Assembly: GCA_020634315.1 (NCBI GenBank)
Contig: JACKBV010000006.1
Coordinates: forward strand, 1-64,000
Length of the DNA: 64,000 bases
Direction: 5' to 3'
Source: Ardenticatenaceae bacterium
GTDB lineage: Bacteria; Chloroflexota; Anaerolineae; Promineifilales; Promineifilaceae
The translations under genes and the position numbers were made by a program. This document shows, in pieces, positions 47,358 through 54,256 of the stretch. Each line of letters begins with the position of its first letter. Position 1 is the first letter of the stretch. The notes under the pieces were generated by a model. It was not told the origin of the DNA, made no database searches, and was given only the letters and a program-made list of their open reading frames with translations.

Positions 47358-47606
47358 GTTGCGAAGGAGGCAAAGAAGACATGAACCGCCAACGCCTCGG
47401 TATAACTGACAGGCCCAGAACGCAATAATAAAAAGTGATGTTGCAGGTAAGACCGCTTCAATAAAAAGTGCGGTAGTCAAATTGAGTTCATGCCATTGTT
47501 GAGCGGAAGCCAGGGGTTCATCTTAGTTGAAACTAGCACAGATGTTACAATTGCCCCTGACATCTGTCTTTGTCCAGTCTCATGAGCGGTCAGACCGTTT
47601 ATTTGC

Positions 47607-48266
47607 TTACTGCGAACCTCGTCTAAAGTAAAAACGACACACGTCACCCCCATAGCCAAGTGTTGTCGGAAGCTCAAACGAAACCCCATGTTTTTGTGGT
47701 TCAATCGCATCTGCCCAAATCCAGTCCCATTCACACAGAATCTGCATTAATTCAGGAACCCCATTTTCCACCGAAAATCTGTGGTAAAAACATTGTTTGA
47801 CATGGAGAAGGTAGGCTTTGTCATCATCTTGCATCGGTTCAAACGTGAAGGTTCGCCCAAAGAAATTTTCTTCTCTCTCCTTCGAGGCATTGACTAACAC
47901 GGACATTGGGTCTGGAGCATAATCAAGGGCATACCTCATACCCTCCTGGATTACTTGACGGTTCGGTTCTATAACCGCCTTTTTCAATAGAGCCAAAGTG
48001 TCGTCTTTGGGCAAAACATTTGCTAAGACGCGATAGCTAGCCAGGAGCAGAGACATTAGACGAAGATGAAATCTACTTGGTTCGTCAATGATCCAATTTG
48101 TATATAGCTTTTCAATTTCTACTTGCTTTTCTTGAATCGTCTGCTGCAATTCTTGTGCATGTTCAGAACTATGAAGCGATGTCATATGCTGACTAATAAT
48201 ATTGTAGATACCTTGCAAGATAGCTTGGTTTGTATTTTCCGAAACCCATTTGCTTTGTTCTGTCAT
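47607..48266 (-). CDS. L-2-amino-thiazoline-4-carboxylic acid hydrolase-like protein
   Basis: A 219-residue protein whose C-terminal half (CFYHRFSVENGVPELMQILC, then EWDWIWADAI and GGDVCRFYF) fits the ATC-hydrolase-like family (PF14196). That family is named after an enzyme opening the thiazoline ring of a cysteine precursor, and most members are uncharacterised. The N-terminal half is helical. A clear AAGGAG site precedes the ATG. The AraC regulator gene follows 88 nt downstream on the same strand, so both may be co-regulated. Confidence 0.72.
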   Translation of the reverse strand: MTEQSKWVSENTNQAILQGIYNIISQHMTSLHSSEHAQELQQTIQEKQVEIEKLYTNWIIDEPSRFHLRLMSLLLASYRVLANVLPKDDTLALLKKAVIEPNRQVIQEGMRYALDYAPDPMSVLVNASKEREENFFGRTFTFEPMQDDDKAYLLHVKQCFYHRFSVENGVPELMQILCEWDWIWADAIEPQKHGVSFELPTTLGYGGDVCRFYFRRGSQ

Positions 48267-48354
48267 TTCATTCTCCTTATTCGGGGTATATTTGTTAAAC
48301 GCTCAGGCTTGAAACCCAAAACGAATTAAAAGACAGAACAATAATATTTGATGA

Positions 48355-49128
48355 CTACTCGCGGGTATTGAACGAATCGGACATTTCTAAGTCAGCAACA
48401 TATGCCGTGGGTGAGTAACCGGTAAACTCTCGAAAATCACGAATAAAGTGTGCCTGGTCGCTGTATCCACAGCGAAAAGCAATATCACACCAGGCGAAAT
48501 TTCCCTTTGATACTGGGGGCTGGATCAATTGCAAAGCCTTTTCAAAACGACTAATTCGCTTGAATAATGTGGGAGTTAGCCCGATAAAGTTTTTCAGTTT
48601 CCTCTGTAGTTGACGTGAGCTATAGCCAAACTGTTCAGCCAGGCACGAAAGGGTGCTAAAATGGCTGTTTGTCAGGGCTTCAAGGACTGCAAGTTCGGGG
48701 GAAAAGTTTTTCTTACGGTTTCTTTGGGCCAGGCGCATGAAGATTCTTTCAACATGCCGGGTTTTTTCTAGGGGGGTAGACGCTTCTGATGCCCGTTCGA
48801 CTAACTCGCTAGCAGAATTTCCCAAAATATCTTCAAGATTGATGACGCAGTTGGTAATCTCATAGGCAGGAATGTCAAAAAGAGCATAAACCGCACCGAT
48901 ACGTAACTTTATCCCAAATCCTGTGGTATCTAAATCTGAAGCAATCTCTGTTGGGCGCGTTGTTTGTCCGGTCAGGATGCCTGACTGTGTTGAGAATTTC
49001 AAATGACTGCATGAAATAGCTGGAAAGTGTACGATTGGGTAGGGTTGAAGCATATTCAGTGAGGTAAAATAATACGCTTCAATGTATGACGACATTTGTG
49101 GGTTTGGAGGCAAAACTTTCATATTCAT
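48355..49128 (-). CDS. AraC family transcriptional regulator
   Basis: A 257-residue regulator. The N-terminal domain (about 1-140, starting MKVLPPNPQMSSYIEAYYFT) matches the DUF6597-type sensor of many AraC proteins. The C-terminal two HTH motifs are FSTLSCLAEQFGYSSRQLQR and CDIAFRCGYSDQAHFIRDFR, with the FTGYSPTAY ending. It probably controls its own region or the hydrolase-like gene after it. The gene is AT-richer than the core genes and free of the iterated palindrome. Confidence 0.85.
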   Translation of the reverse strand: MNMKVLPPNPQMSSYIEAYYFTSLNMLQPYPIVHFPAISCSHLKFSTQSGILTGQTTRPTEIASDLDTTGFGIKLRIGAVYALFDIPAYEITNCVINLEDILGNSASELVERASEASTPLEKTRHVERIFMRLAQRNRKKNFSPELAVLEALTNSHFSTLSCLAEQFGYSSRQLQRKLKNFIGLTPTLFKRISRFEKALQLIQPPVSKGNFAWCDIAFRCGYSDQAHFIRDFREFTGYSPTAYVADLEMSDSFNTRE

Positions 49129-49189
49129 CTTAAGGCTTTGGGGTATGAGGGCGTGCTATCTTTTTAACCTCTCAATTTATTATGCTCAG

Positions 49190-49234
49190 GTCGCTGCAAA
49201 AACTCATCTTATCCAATGAAATTTAAGGGAGACT
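49190..49234. repeat. Dispersed repeat CATCTTATCCAATGAAA, copy A
   Basis: About 45 bp (TGCAAAAACTCATCTTATCC through TTTAAGGGAGA) repeated at 50943-50987. Confidence 0.7.
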
Positions 49235-49248
49235 TCACCGGCGGCTGC

Positions 49249-49389
49249 CGACCACCATGAATGAAAACCAACCTCCCGGAGGTTGTCAATGGAAGGCTCG
49301 CCGCATGAGATGAACCTCCGGGAGGCTATTTTCAAGGGAGACGAGATGAGTGCAAGCTCAACACCATGAAAAACTAACCTCCTGGAGAT
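49249..49389. repeat. Intergenic palindromic repeat (CTCCCGGAGG family), long copy
   Basis: Starts CGACCACCATGAATGAAAA, then ACCTCCCGGAGGTTG, a 31-bp middle, GAACCTCCGGGAGGCTATTT and a tail shared with 47229-47357. It is partly the reverse complement of 36869-36953. Confidence 0.9.
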
Positions 49390-49426
49390 ATAGAGGGGGT
49401 GTGTCGGTTGCCAATTTCCCGTTCAC

Positions 49427-49525
49427 TCCCCAAAAGATGCGTATTTCTTGGTGGAGGAAACGGCCGTTTCCCATCTGGCCTAAATACAAAGAGGCGAGTT
49501 GCTACTAAGCGCCTCGCCTCCTTAC
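49427..49525. repeat. Intergenic repeat, copy B of 40972-41090
   Basis: CCGTTCACTCCCCAAAAGAT through GGAAACGGCCGTTTCCCATC and CAAAGAGGCGAGTTGCTA. The terminal hairpin is damaged in this copy (CGCCTCGCCTCCTT), so it may no longer terminate. Confidence 0.85.
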
Positions 49526-49577
49526 AAAGTTCTCGCGGATCCAATGATTCAAAAAGTTGCATTTCTTTGATATCCGA

Positions 49578-50261
49578 TCAACTCTTTTGCCATATTTTTT
49601 CGCGAATTTCCTTGTCTTTTCCTAATGCTATCAATCCTATCCCAACCGTGTCTATAAATCCGTGGGTAAATAATGCCAGCCAGACATTAAACCCACTGGA
49701 TACAAATATAATGCCTAGTATTGCACCTACCACTCCTGTACTGACGATCCCGCTTCGGCTTTGATAACCATGCGATAACCCAAATACGGTCGCAGTCAAG
49801 CTAATATTCACTACCAGTGCAATCGTTCCATCCCCCAATATCTTCGCCACTTCCGTCATTAGAAACCCGCGATAGATTCCTTCTTCTAAGAATGCAACCA
49901 ATACCCACACTATGATTATCCACTGCATAAAGGCCAACCAACTGCCTTTGACATTTTCCACCACACTGTGATCATGAGTGGTTTGCGTGATTTTCTCACT
50001 CAGTGGTTCTATGATGATGATTGCTGCCAATTGAATTACAGTCCCCCAAATTAACCCCCATAAAATTGTCGCTCCCCAATTTTGGGGTTGACTAAATCCA
50101 ATCGCAGACAAGCCTTCTTTTCGCAATAGTAGCAATAATATGATGACAACGACAGCGCCTATTACACCTATTCCGGGTTGCTTTCTTAGCCCCGTAACGA
50201 TCAATAAACCTGAGGTGATAACAATTACCAATATTGATACCAATATTTGAGAAACTTCCAT
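49578..50261 (-). CDS. CPBP family intramembrane metalloprotease
   Basis: A 227-residue membrane protein of the CAAX-prenyl/bacteriocin-processing (ABI) family. The motif FLEEGIYRGFL supplies the metal-binding Glu-Glu and Arg; FGLSHGYQ and LFTHGFIDTVG provide the histidines. About six to seven helices are predicted. Bacterial members process bacteriocins or protect against them. The ATG at 50261 follows a GGAGA site; a TTG four codons upstream is rejected. Confidence 0.83.
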   Translation of the reverse strand: MEVSQILVSILVIVITSGLLIVTGLRKQPGIGVIGAVVVIILLLLLRKEGLSAIGFSQPQNWGATILWGLIWGTVIQLAAIIIIEPLSEKITQTTHDHSVVENVKGSWLAFMQWIIIVWVLVAFLEEGIYRGFLMTEVAKILGDGTIALVVNISLTATVFGLSHGYQSRSGIVSTGVVGAILGIIFVSSGFNVWLALFTHGFIDTVGIGLIALGKDKEIREKIWQKS

Positions 50262-50312
50262 CGCTTTCTCCAATAAATTTTCCTGTTACTCGCGCACGGT
50301 TGCACGTTCAGG

Positions 50313-50921
50313 TCATTTAATAATTTCTTTCATGCGGTTTTTCAAATAACTCCGAACTCTTAAAAGAGTGCCAATTACACCAAAGCCGTAGTAGAGTCCG
50401 AAGATCATAAAGCTGAGAACAAAAAGACCAATAATAAAGATTTCAATTCTGGTTTCCCATGTGAGTGCTAACAGTCCAAACAACAAGCACCCTGTAAATA
50501 GGAAAAGGGCCCATCTAAAAATCTCTGAGAAGTTAAGACTATAGCTGATAGAGATCAAGTCATCAATTTGCTCAATGAGTAATTCGCCACGAGATAGGGA
50601 TGCCGTGAAGAGGATAAACTGGCGATAATGATTGGGATAAGAGAATACAGATAAGTAGCCGAAAGGATGTTTTAGAAATCTTTTTGAAATCGGAGTCATT
50701 GAAAATCGAACAGAATAATTCCGAATAGAGAAAGAGTGCAAGACATGATTAGATTTGGCTAACTCCAGGTCAACGAGAAGAGATCTCAGAAAATTGGAAG
50801 CTGTAAAATATTCAGTATTTGATTGAAAATTCAGTTGCCCTGCAAATGTCAGAAAAGATTTCATGATAAGTTCAGTACGTGAAACCATGGTGTACGTTTC
50901 TTGAGAAGGTAATGGCCTCAT
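50313..50921 (-). CDS. Hypothetical membrane protein with two transmembrane segments
   Basis: A 202-residue protein I do not recognise. The first 130 residues look soluble and contain no known motif. Two hydrophobic helices near the C-terminus (IFRWALFLFTGCLLFGLLAL, then FIIGLFVLSFMIFGLYYGFG) are followed by a short basic tail. Start sites at 50921, 50888 and 50864 are all possible; no good ribosome site was seen. It is next to the CPBP protease (51 nt from its start) and may be co-transcribed. Confidence 0.55.
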   Translation of the reverse strand: MRPLPSQETYTMVSRTELIMKSFLTFAGQLNFQSNTEYFTASNFLRSLLVDLELAKSNHVLHSFSIRNYSVRFSMTPISKRFLKHPFGYLSVFSYPNHYRQFILFTASLSRGELLIEQIDDLISISYSLNFSEIFRWALFLFTGCLLFGLLALTWETRIEIFIIGLFVLSFMIFGLYYGFGVIGTLLRVRSYLKNRMKEIIK

Positions 50922-50942
50922 TATTATTAGTTTGTCGGATAT

Positions 50943-50987
50943 TCCTCGAAAAATTCATCTTATCCAATGAAAGTTAAGGGAGAAAGC
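50943..50987. repeat. Dispersed repeat CATCTTATCCAATGAAA, copy B
   Basis: TCGAAAAATTCATCTTATCC through AAAGTTAAGGGAGA. It matches 49190-49234. Confidence 0.7.
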
Positions 50988-50998
50988 GGGATAGACTA

Positions 50999-51066
50999 CC
51001 ATACACAGATAAAAACCAGCTTGATAGGAAGTATAGAGGGGGACGCATTGTTTGCCAATATACGGC
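50999..51066. repeat. Dispersed repeat CCATACACAGATAAAAACCA, copy B
   Basis: Nearly identical to 42318-42383. Here it ends in a perfect ACGGCCGT where the other copy reads ACGGCTGG. Confidence 0.8.
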
Positions 51067-51079
51067 CGTTTCCCCCCGA

Positions 51080-51216
51080 TTTTTTCAAAAGTCCTCTTTG
51101 TGGCCCCGATTTCATAATCACGCTTGATTCGTGACATGAGAACGCGAAACATTTCGCCGCTGTGATTCAGATATTTCCGGCTGCTGAAAAGCTCTGTTTT
51201 TTGTAAGCCCCTGGGT
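51080..51216. repeat. Dispersed intergenic repeat, copy B (partner at 2864-3003)
   Basis: Matches copy A in order and spacing with scattered differences, including CCTCTTTGTGGCC and GATTTCATAATCACGCTTGA. It ends about 70 bp before the HhH gene start. Confidence 0.7.
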
Positions 51217-51283
51217 TTCACTCTGCTTTTCTTGATGTATACTAATGACTGAGTTCGTATAACAACTTGAAAAGGGGGTTTGC

Positions 51284-51739
51284 ATGACCAAAACAAAAGG
51301 CTCAAATTTCTGGCTGGGGTTCTGGCTGGGGGCGGCACTGTGCGCATTAATCTGGTATTGGCAGAAAAGCACATCTGCTGATGAAGGCGCATTGAATTTG
51401 CTTGATGAATTGGCAAATGTCCAGGCGAAATTGCATCATATTGAAGTGCCGCCTGTGGCGCGGCCAATTGCCGAGCCGCCAACGGCCTCGCCCGTTACGC
51501 CTGCACCCACAGCGACATCGCCTGTGTCTGCTGCCCCCGATGATTTGACGCTCATTCATGGCATTGGCCCGGTGTATGCGCGTCGTTTGCAAGAAGCAGG
51601 GATTCACACCTTTGCTGACTTGGCGGCACTGGCCCCGGAGAAGATTGCCGAGATTGTGGGGCTGCGTGAATGGCAGGCGGCCAGTCCGCTGGAATGGATT
51701 GCTGATGCACAGGCACGGGCATCGGCGCAAGCGAGTTAA
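51284..51739 (+). CDS. Membrane-anchored helix-hairpin-helix protein 1
   Basis: A 151-residue protein with one N-terminal membrane helix (FWLGFWLGAALCALIWYW), a P/A/T-rich linker and a C-terminal helix-hairpin-helix domain: LTLIHGIGPVYARRLQEAGI, then FADLAALAPEKIAEIVGL. That domain is of the HHH_5 kind, which binds DNA or protein, as at the end of some ribosomal or polymerase subunits. With one anchor it could tether nucleoid or nucleases to the membrane. A stop-to-start gap of 3 nt separates it from its paralogue. Start set by AAAGGGGG. Confidence 0.72.
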   Translation: MTKTKGSNFWLGFWLGAALCALIWYWQKSTSADEGALNLLDELANVQAKLHHIEVPPVARPIAEPPTASPVTPAPTATSPVSAAPDDLTLIHGIGPVYARRLQEAGIHTFADLAALAPEKIAEIVGLREWQAASPLEWIADAQARASAQAS

Positions 51740-51742
51740 GTG

Positions 51743-52447
51743 ATGGAAACCTTAATTGCGTTACTGGCGATGGCAGTGGGTGCGGCGGCCGGTGTGTTGC
51801 TGGCGCTGTTGTTGGATGGCTATTCGTTGGGGCGGATGTTGAATACGGCCGTTTCCCACAACCAGGAGCTAAACGAACAGGCACACACAGCAGAAAAAGC
51901 GCTGGCCGTTGCCAACTATGAAGTGCGCAATCTCAAACGGCAGTGGCAGGAGAGTTCTGCCCGTGCGAAAGAACTTTTGCAGGAAAATCAAACAGTGCAA
52001 AATCGGCTCACGGCAGCGGCCGTGGCTGTGAAAACACAAAAGCAGACGATGGTGCAGTTACAGCGGCAGTTGCAGCTGCGCGAGGCTGAATATCAACGTT
52101 TGTGCCAACGGCTGTCGGAATTAGAGGTGCAGTTGCAGCGGCAGCAGCAACTGTTGCTGGCGGCACAGCAAGAACGGGATAACGTGGCAGCGGCTTTGCA
52201 GCGCGAAAAGAGGATAGGAAACGGCCGTCCCGCGTCCAGTTCCGTCGCTGCCGATGGCTTGCAAACCATTCACGGCATTGGCCCAACCTATGCCCGCCGT
52301 TTGCGCGATGAGGGAATTGTTTCCGTGGCCGACCTCATCCAGCATTCCCCTGAGCACCTGGCGGAAATCGTCGGTCTAAAAGGTGGCCTGGCACAAAAAA
52401 CAGCCGATTGGTTGCAACAAGCTCATGAGATTATCGGGGAGCGATAA
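51743..52447 (+). CDS. Membrane-anchored coiled-coil helix-hairpin-helix protein 2
   Basis: A 234-residue protein with the same plan as its neighbour but with a long coiled coil inserted. An N-terminal membrane helix (LIALLAMAVGAAAGVLLALL) is followed by a Q/L/R-rich coiled coil (about 40-160) and a C-terminal HhH domain (LQTIHGIGPTYARRLRDEGI, then IQHSPEHLAEIVGL). The ATG at 51743 lies 3 nt after the previous stop (a GTG at 51740 is also possible), so translation is probably coupled. The two may assemble at the membrane as short- and long-arm partners. Confidence 0.75.
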   Translation: METLIALLAMAVGAAAGVLLALLLDGYSLGRMLNTAVSHNQELNEQAHTAEKALAVANYEVRNLKRQWQESSARAKELLQENQTVQNRLTAAAVAVKTQKQTMVQLQRQLQLREAEYQRLCQRLSELEVQLQRQQQLLLAAQQERDNVAAALQREKRIGNGRPASSSVAADGLQTIHGIGPTYARRLRDEGIVSVADLIQHSPEHLAEIVGLKGGLAQKTADWLQQAHEIIGER

Positions 52448-52524
52448 TCAGCTTATTGTGAAGGACAACATGATACGGAAGACGGCAAAGGTTTGTTCGT
52501 GATGCGTGTTTGAGCTTTGCAAGA

Positions 52525-52556
52525 GATTGGCGATCTCTAATCGCTAATCGCCAATC
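52525..52556. terminator. Hairpin between convergent genes
   Basis: GATTGGCGA (52525-52533) and TCGCCAATC (52548-52556) form a 9-bp stem. It lies between the HhH gene and the convergent ABC-F gene and may stop both. Confidence 0.5.
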
Positions 52557-52586
52557 GCTTTCATTCCACCGGAATTGTCCCCTTGA

Positions 52587-54221
52587 TTAATCGTCAATCC
52601 CTTTCAAAATGTGTGCTTCCAGCCCTTCCTCATTTACCAGCCACACATCGGTAGCAAAGCGGTCAATGAAATAACGATCATGGACAACGGCCAACACCGT
52701 GCCCTGAAAATATTGTAATGCCTGTTCGAAGCGCTCCCGCGAGGGGATGTCGAGGTGGTTGATCGGCTCGTCTAGCAGCAGAAAGTTGCATCCCTGCGCC
52801 ACGAGCAGAGCCAGTGCCAGCCGTGCTCGTTCGCCATAGCTGAGCTGTGGAATCGGCCGCAGCGGATCATCATCACTAAACAAAAAATAGTGCAAAAAAG
52901 AACGCGCATCGGTCTGGTTCATCGGGGCGACCTGACGAATACTTTCCAGTGCAGTTAAGGAGGGGTCGAGCAGCTCTTGTTCCTGAGACATGTACCCCAT
53001 TTTCACACTGCCGCCCAGGCGTGCTTGCCCCGCCATCGGTTGCAGGCGGCCGGCAATTGTGCGCAGCAGCGTGGTTTTGCCGCTGCCATTGGGGCCAGTG
53101 AGGGCCACGCGCTGCCCGGCACGAATGTATTGGTTTAAGTCGTGCAGCAGCGGTGGATGATTCGGGTAGCCGATGGTCAGGTTTTCCAGGGTGAGTACGT
53201 CACGCCCAATGTGAGTCTCGGCAAAATCAAGTTTCATTTGCCAGCTGCGTGTTGGTTTGTCGACACGTTCATCCGCCTCTAAATACCGTTCCAATTTCTT
53301 TTCGCGGGATTTGGCTTTTTTCATCACCTTTTTGGCAATGGCCCGCACGCCGGGATTGCGGGGTGTCGTGCTGCGTTCGACCGAGTTTGCCTGTTCCCGT
53401 GTGCGGGCAATGTCTTGTTTCATGCGGCGGACTTCGTAGACCTGGTCTTTGTACGCGGCCCATTGTTTGTCTCGTTCGGCCAGGAATTGGTCGAGGTAGT
53501 CGCTGTAGTTGCCGGGGTAGGCGCGAATGGTTTGCGTGTGCGGATCGAGATCGAGAATGTGGGTGGCTGTGCGGTCAAGAAAAGCGCGGTCATGCGAAAC
53601 AATGAGCACGCCGCCAGCAAAAGCACACAGCCATTCTTCTAACCATTCCAGCATGGCAATGTCTAGATGGTTGGTGGGTTCGTCGAGCAGCAGGAGCTGC
53701 GGATCGTTCAGCAGTGTCAGGGCCATTGCCAGACGTGTTTTTTGCCCACCGCTGAGCATGCCGATGCGTTGGTTTTCCGGGATTTGGTCGAGGGCAAAGG
53801 CAGAGAGAACCGTGTTAACCTGGCTGATGTCGCAGCGATTAAGCCGTGCCAATGTCTGGTCGTAGGCATCTTGTAAATCGGTGCGGCTGGGTGTGGCGGC
53901 GAGTGCCATGCCTAACTGTGCCAGTTCTGCTTCGAGCGCGTCGGGGTTGCCGATGGTTTGGTGCAGCAGTTCGGCCAGGGTGAGGCCGGGGTCGGCGGCG
54001 AAACCCTGCGCCAGATAGCCAACGCGTACGTTGGCTGGCGTGAAGGTGACGTGTCCGGTTAACGGCCGTTCCTCACCCATAATGATGCGCAGCAGCGTGC
54101 TTTTGCCGCTGCCGTTCGGGCCAATCAGCCCGATGCGTTCCCCGGCATTGACGCTGAAGGTGACGTCCTTCAAGACGGGATTCAGGTTGTAAGATTTGGA
54201 AACGTTATGAACAGTTAACAT
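52587..54221 (-). CDS. ABC-F family ATPase, paralogue 1
   Basis: A 544-residue soluble protein with two ABC domains and no membrane part. Domain 1: GPNGSGKST, LSGGQKTRLAMA, LLLDEPTNHLDI. An arginine/lysine-rich linker (KVMKKAKSREKKLERYLE) follows. Domain 2: GPNGSGKTT, LSYGERARLALA, LLLDEPINHLDI. ABC-F proteins act on ribosomes as translation factors or antibiotic-resistance proteins. The ATG at 54221 starts the conserved MLTVHNVSK; the ORF start at 54302 overlaps the upstream paralogue and is rejected. About 36 bp separate the two. Confidence 0.87.
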   Translation of the reverse strand: MLTVHNVSKSYNLNPVLKDVTFSVNAGERIGLIGPNGSGKSTLLRIIMGEERPLTGHVTFTPANVRVGYLAQGFAADPGLTLAELLHQTIGNPDALEAELAQLGMALAATPSRTDLQDAYDQTLARLNRCDISQVNTVLSAFALDQIPENQRIGMLSGGQKTRLAMALTLLNDPQLLLLDEPTNHLDIAMLEWLEEWLCAFAGGVLIVSHDRAFLDRTATHILDLDPHTQTIRAYPGNYSDYLDQFLAERDKQWAAYKDQVYEVRRMKQDIARTREQANSVERSTTPRNPGVRAIAKKVMKKAKSREKKLERYLEADERVDKPTRSWQMKLDFAETHIGRDVLTLENLTIGYPNHPPLLHDLNQYIRAGQRVALTGPNGSGKTTLLRTIAGRLQPMAGQARLGGSVKMGYMSQEQELLDPSLTALESIRQVAPMNQTDARSFLHYFLFSDDDPLRPIPQLSYGERARLALALLVAQGCNFLLLDEPINHLDIPSRERFEQALQYFQGTVLAVVHDRYFIDRFATDVWLVNEEGLEAHILKGIDD

Positions 54222-54256
54222 GGTTGTTGCTCTTTGCCCTATGTGGCCTGCCCAGA

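Noticed and set aside
51284..52447. ComEA-like competence proteins
   Set aside because: The HhH domains are of the HHH_5 type and the long coiled coil does not fit ComEA; no other competence genes nearby.
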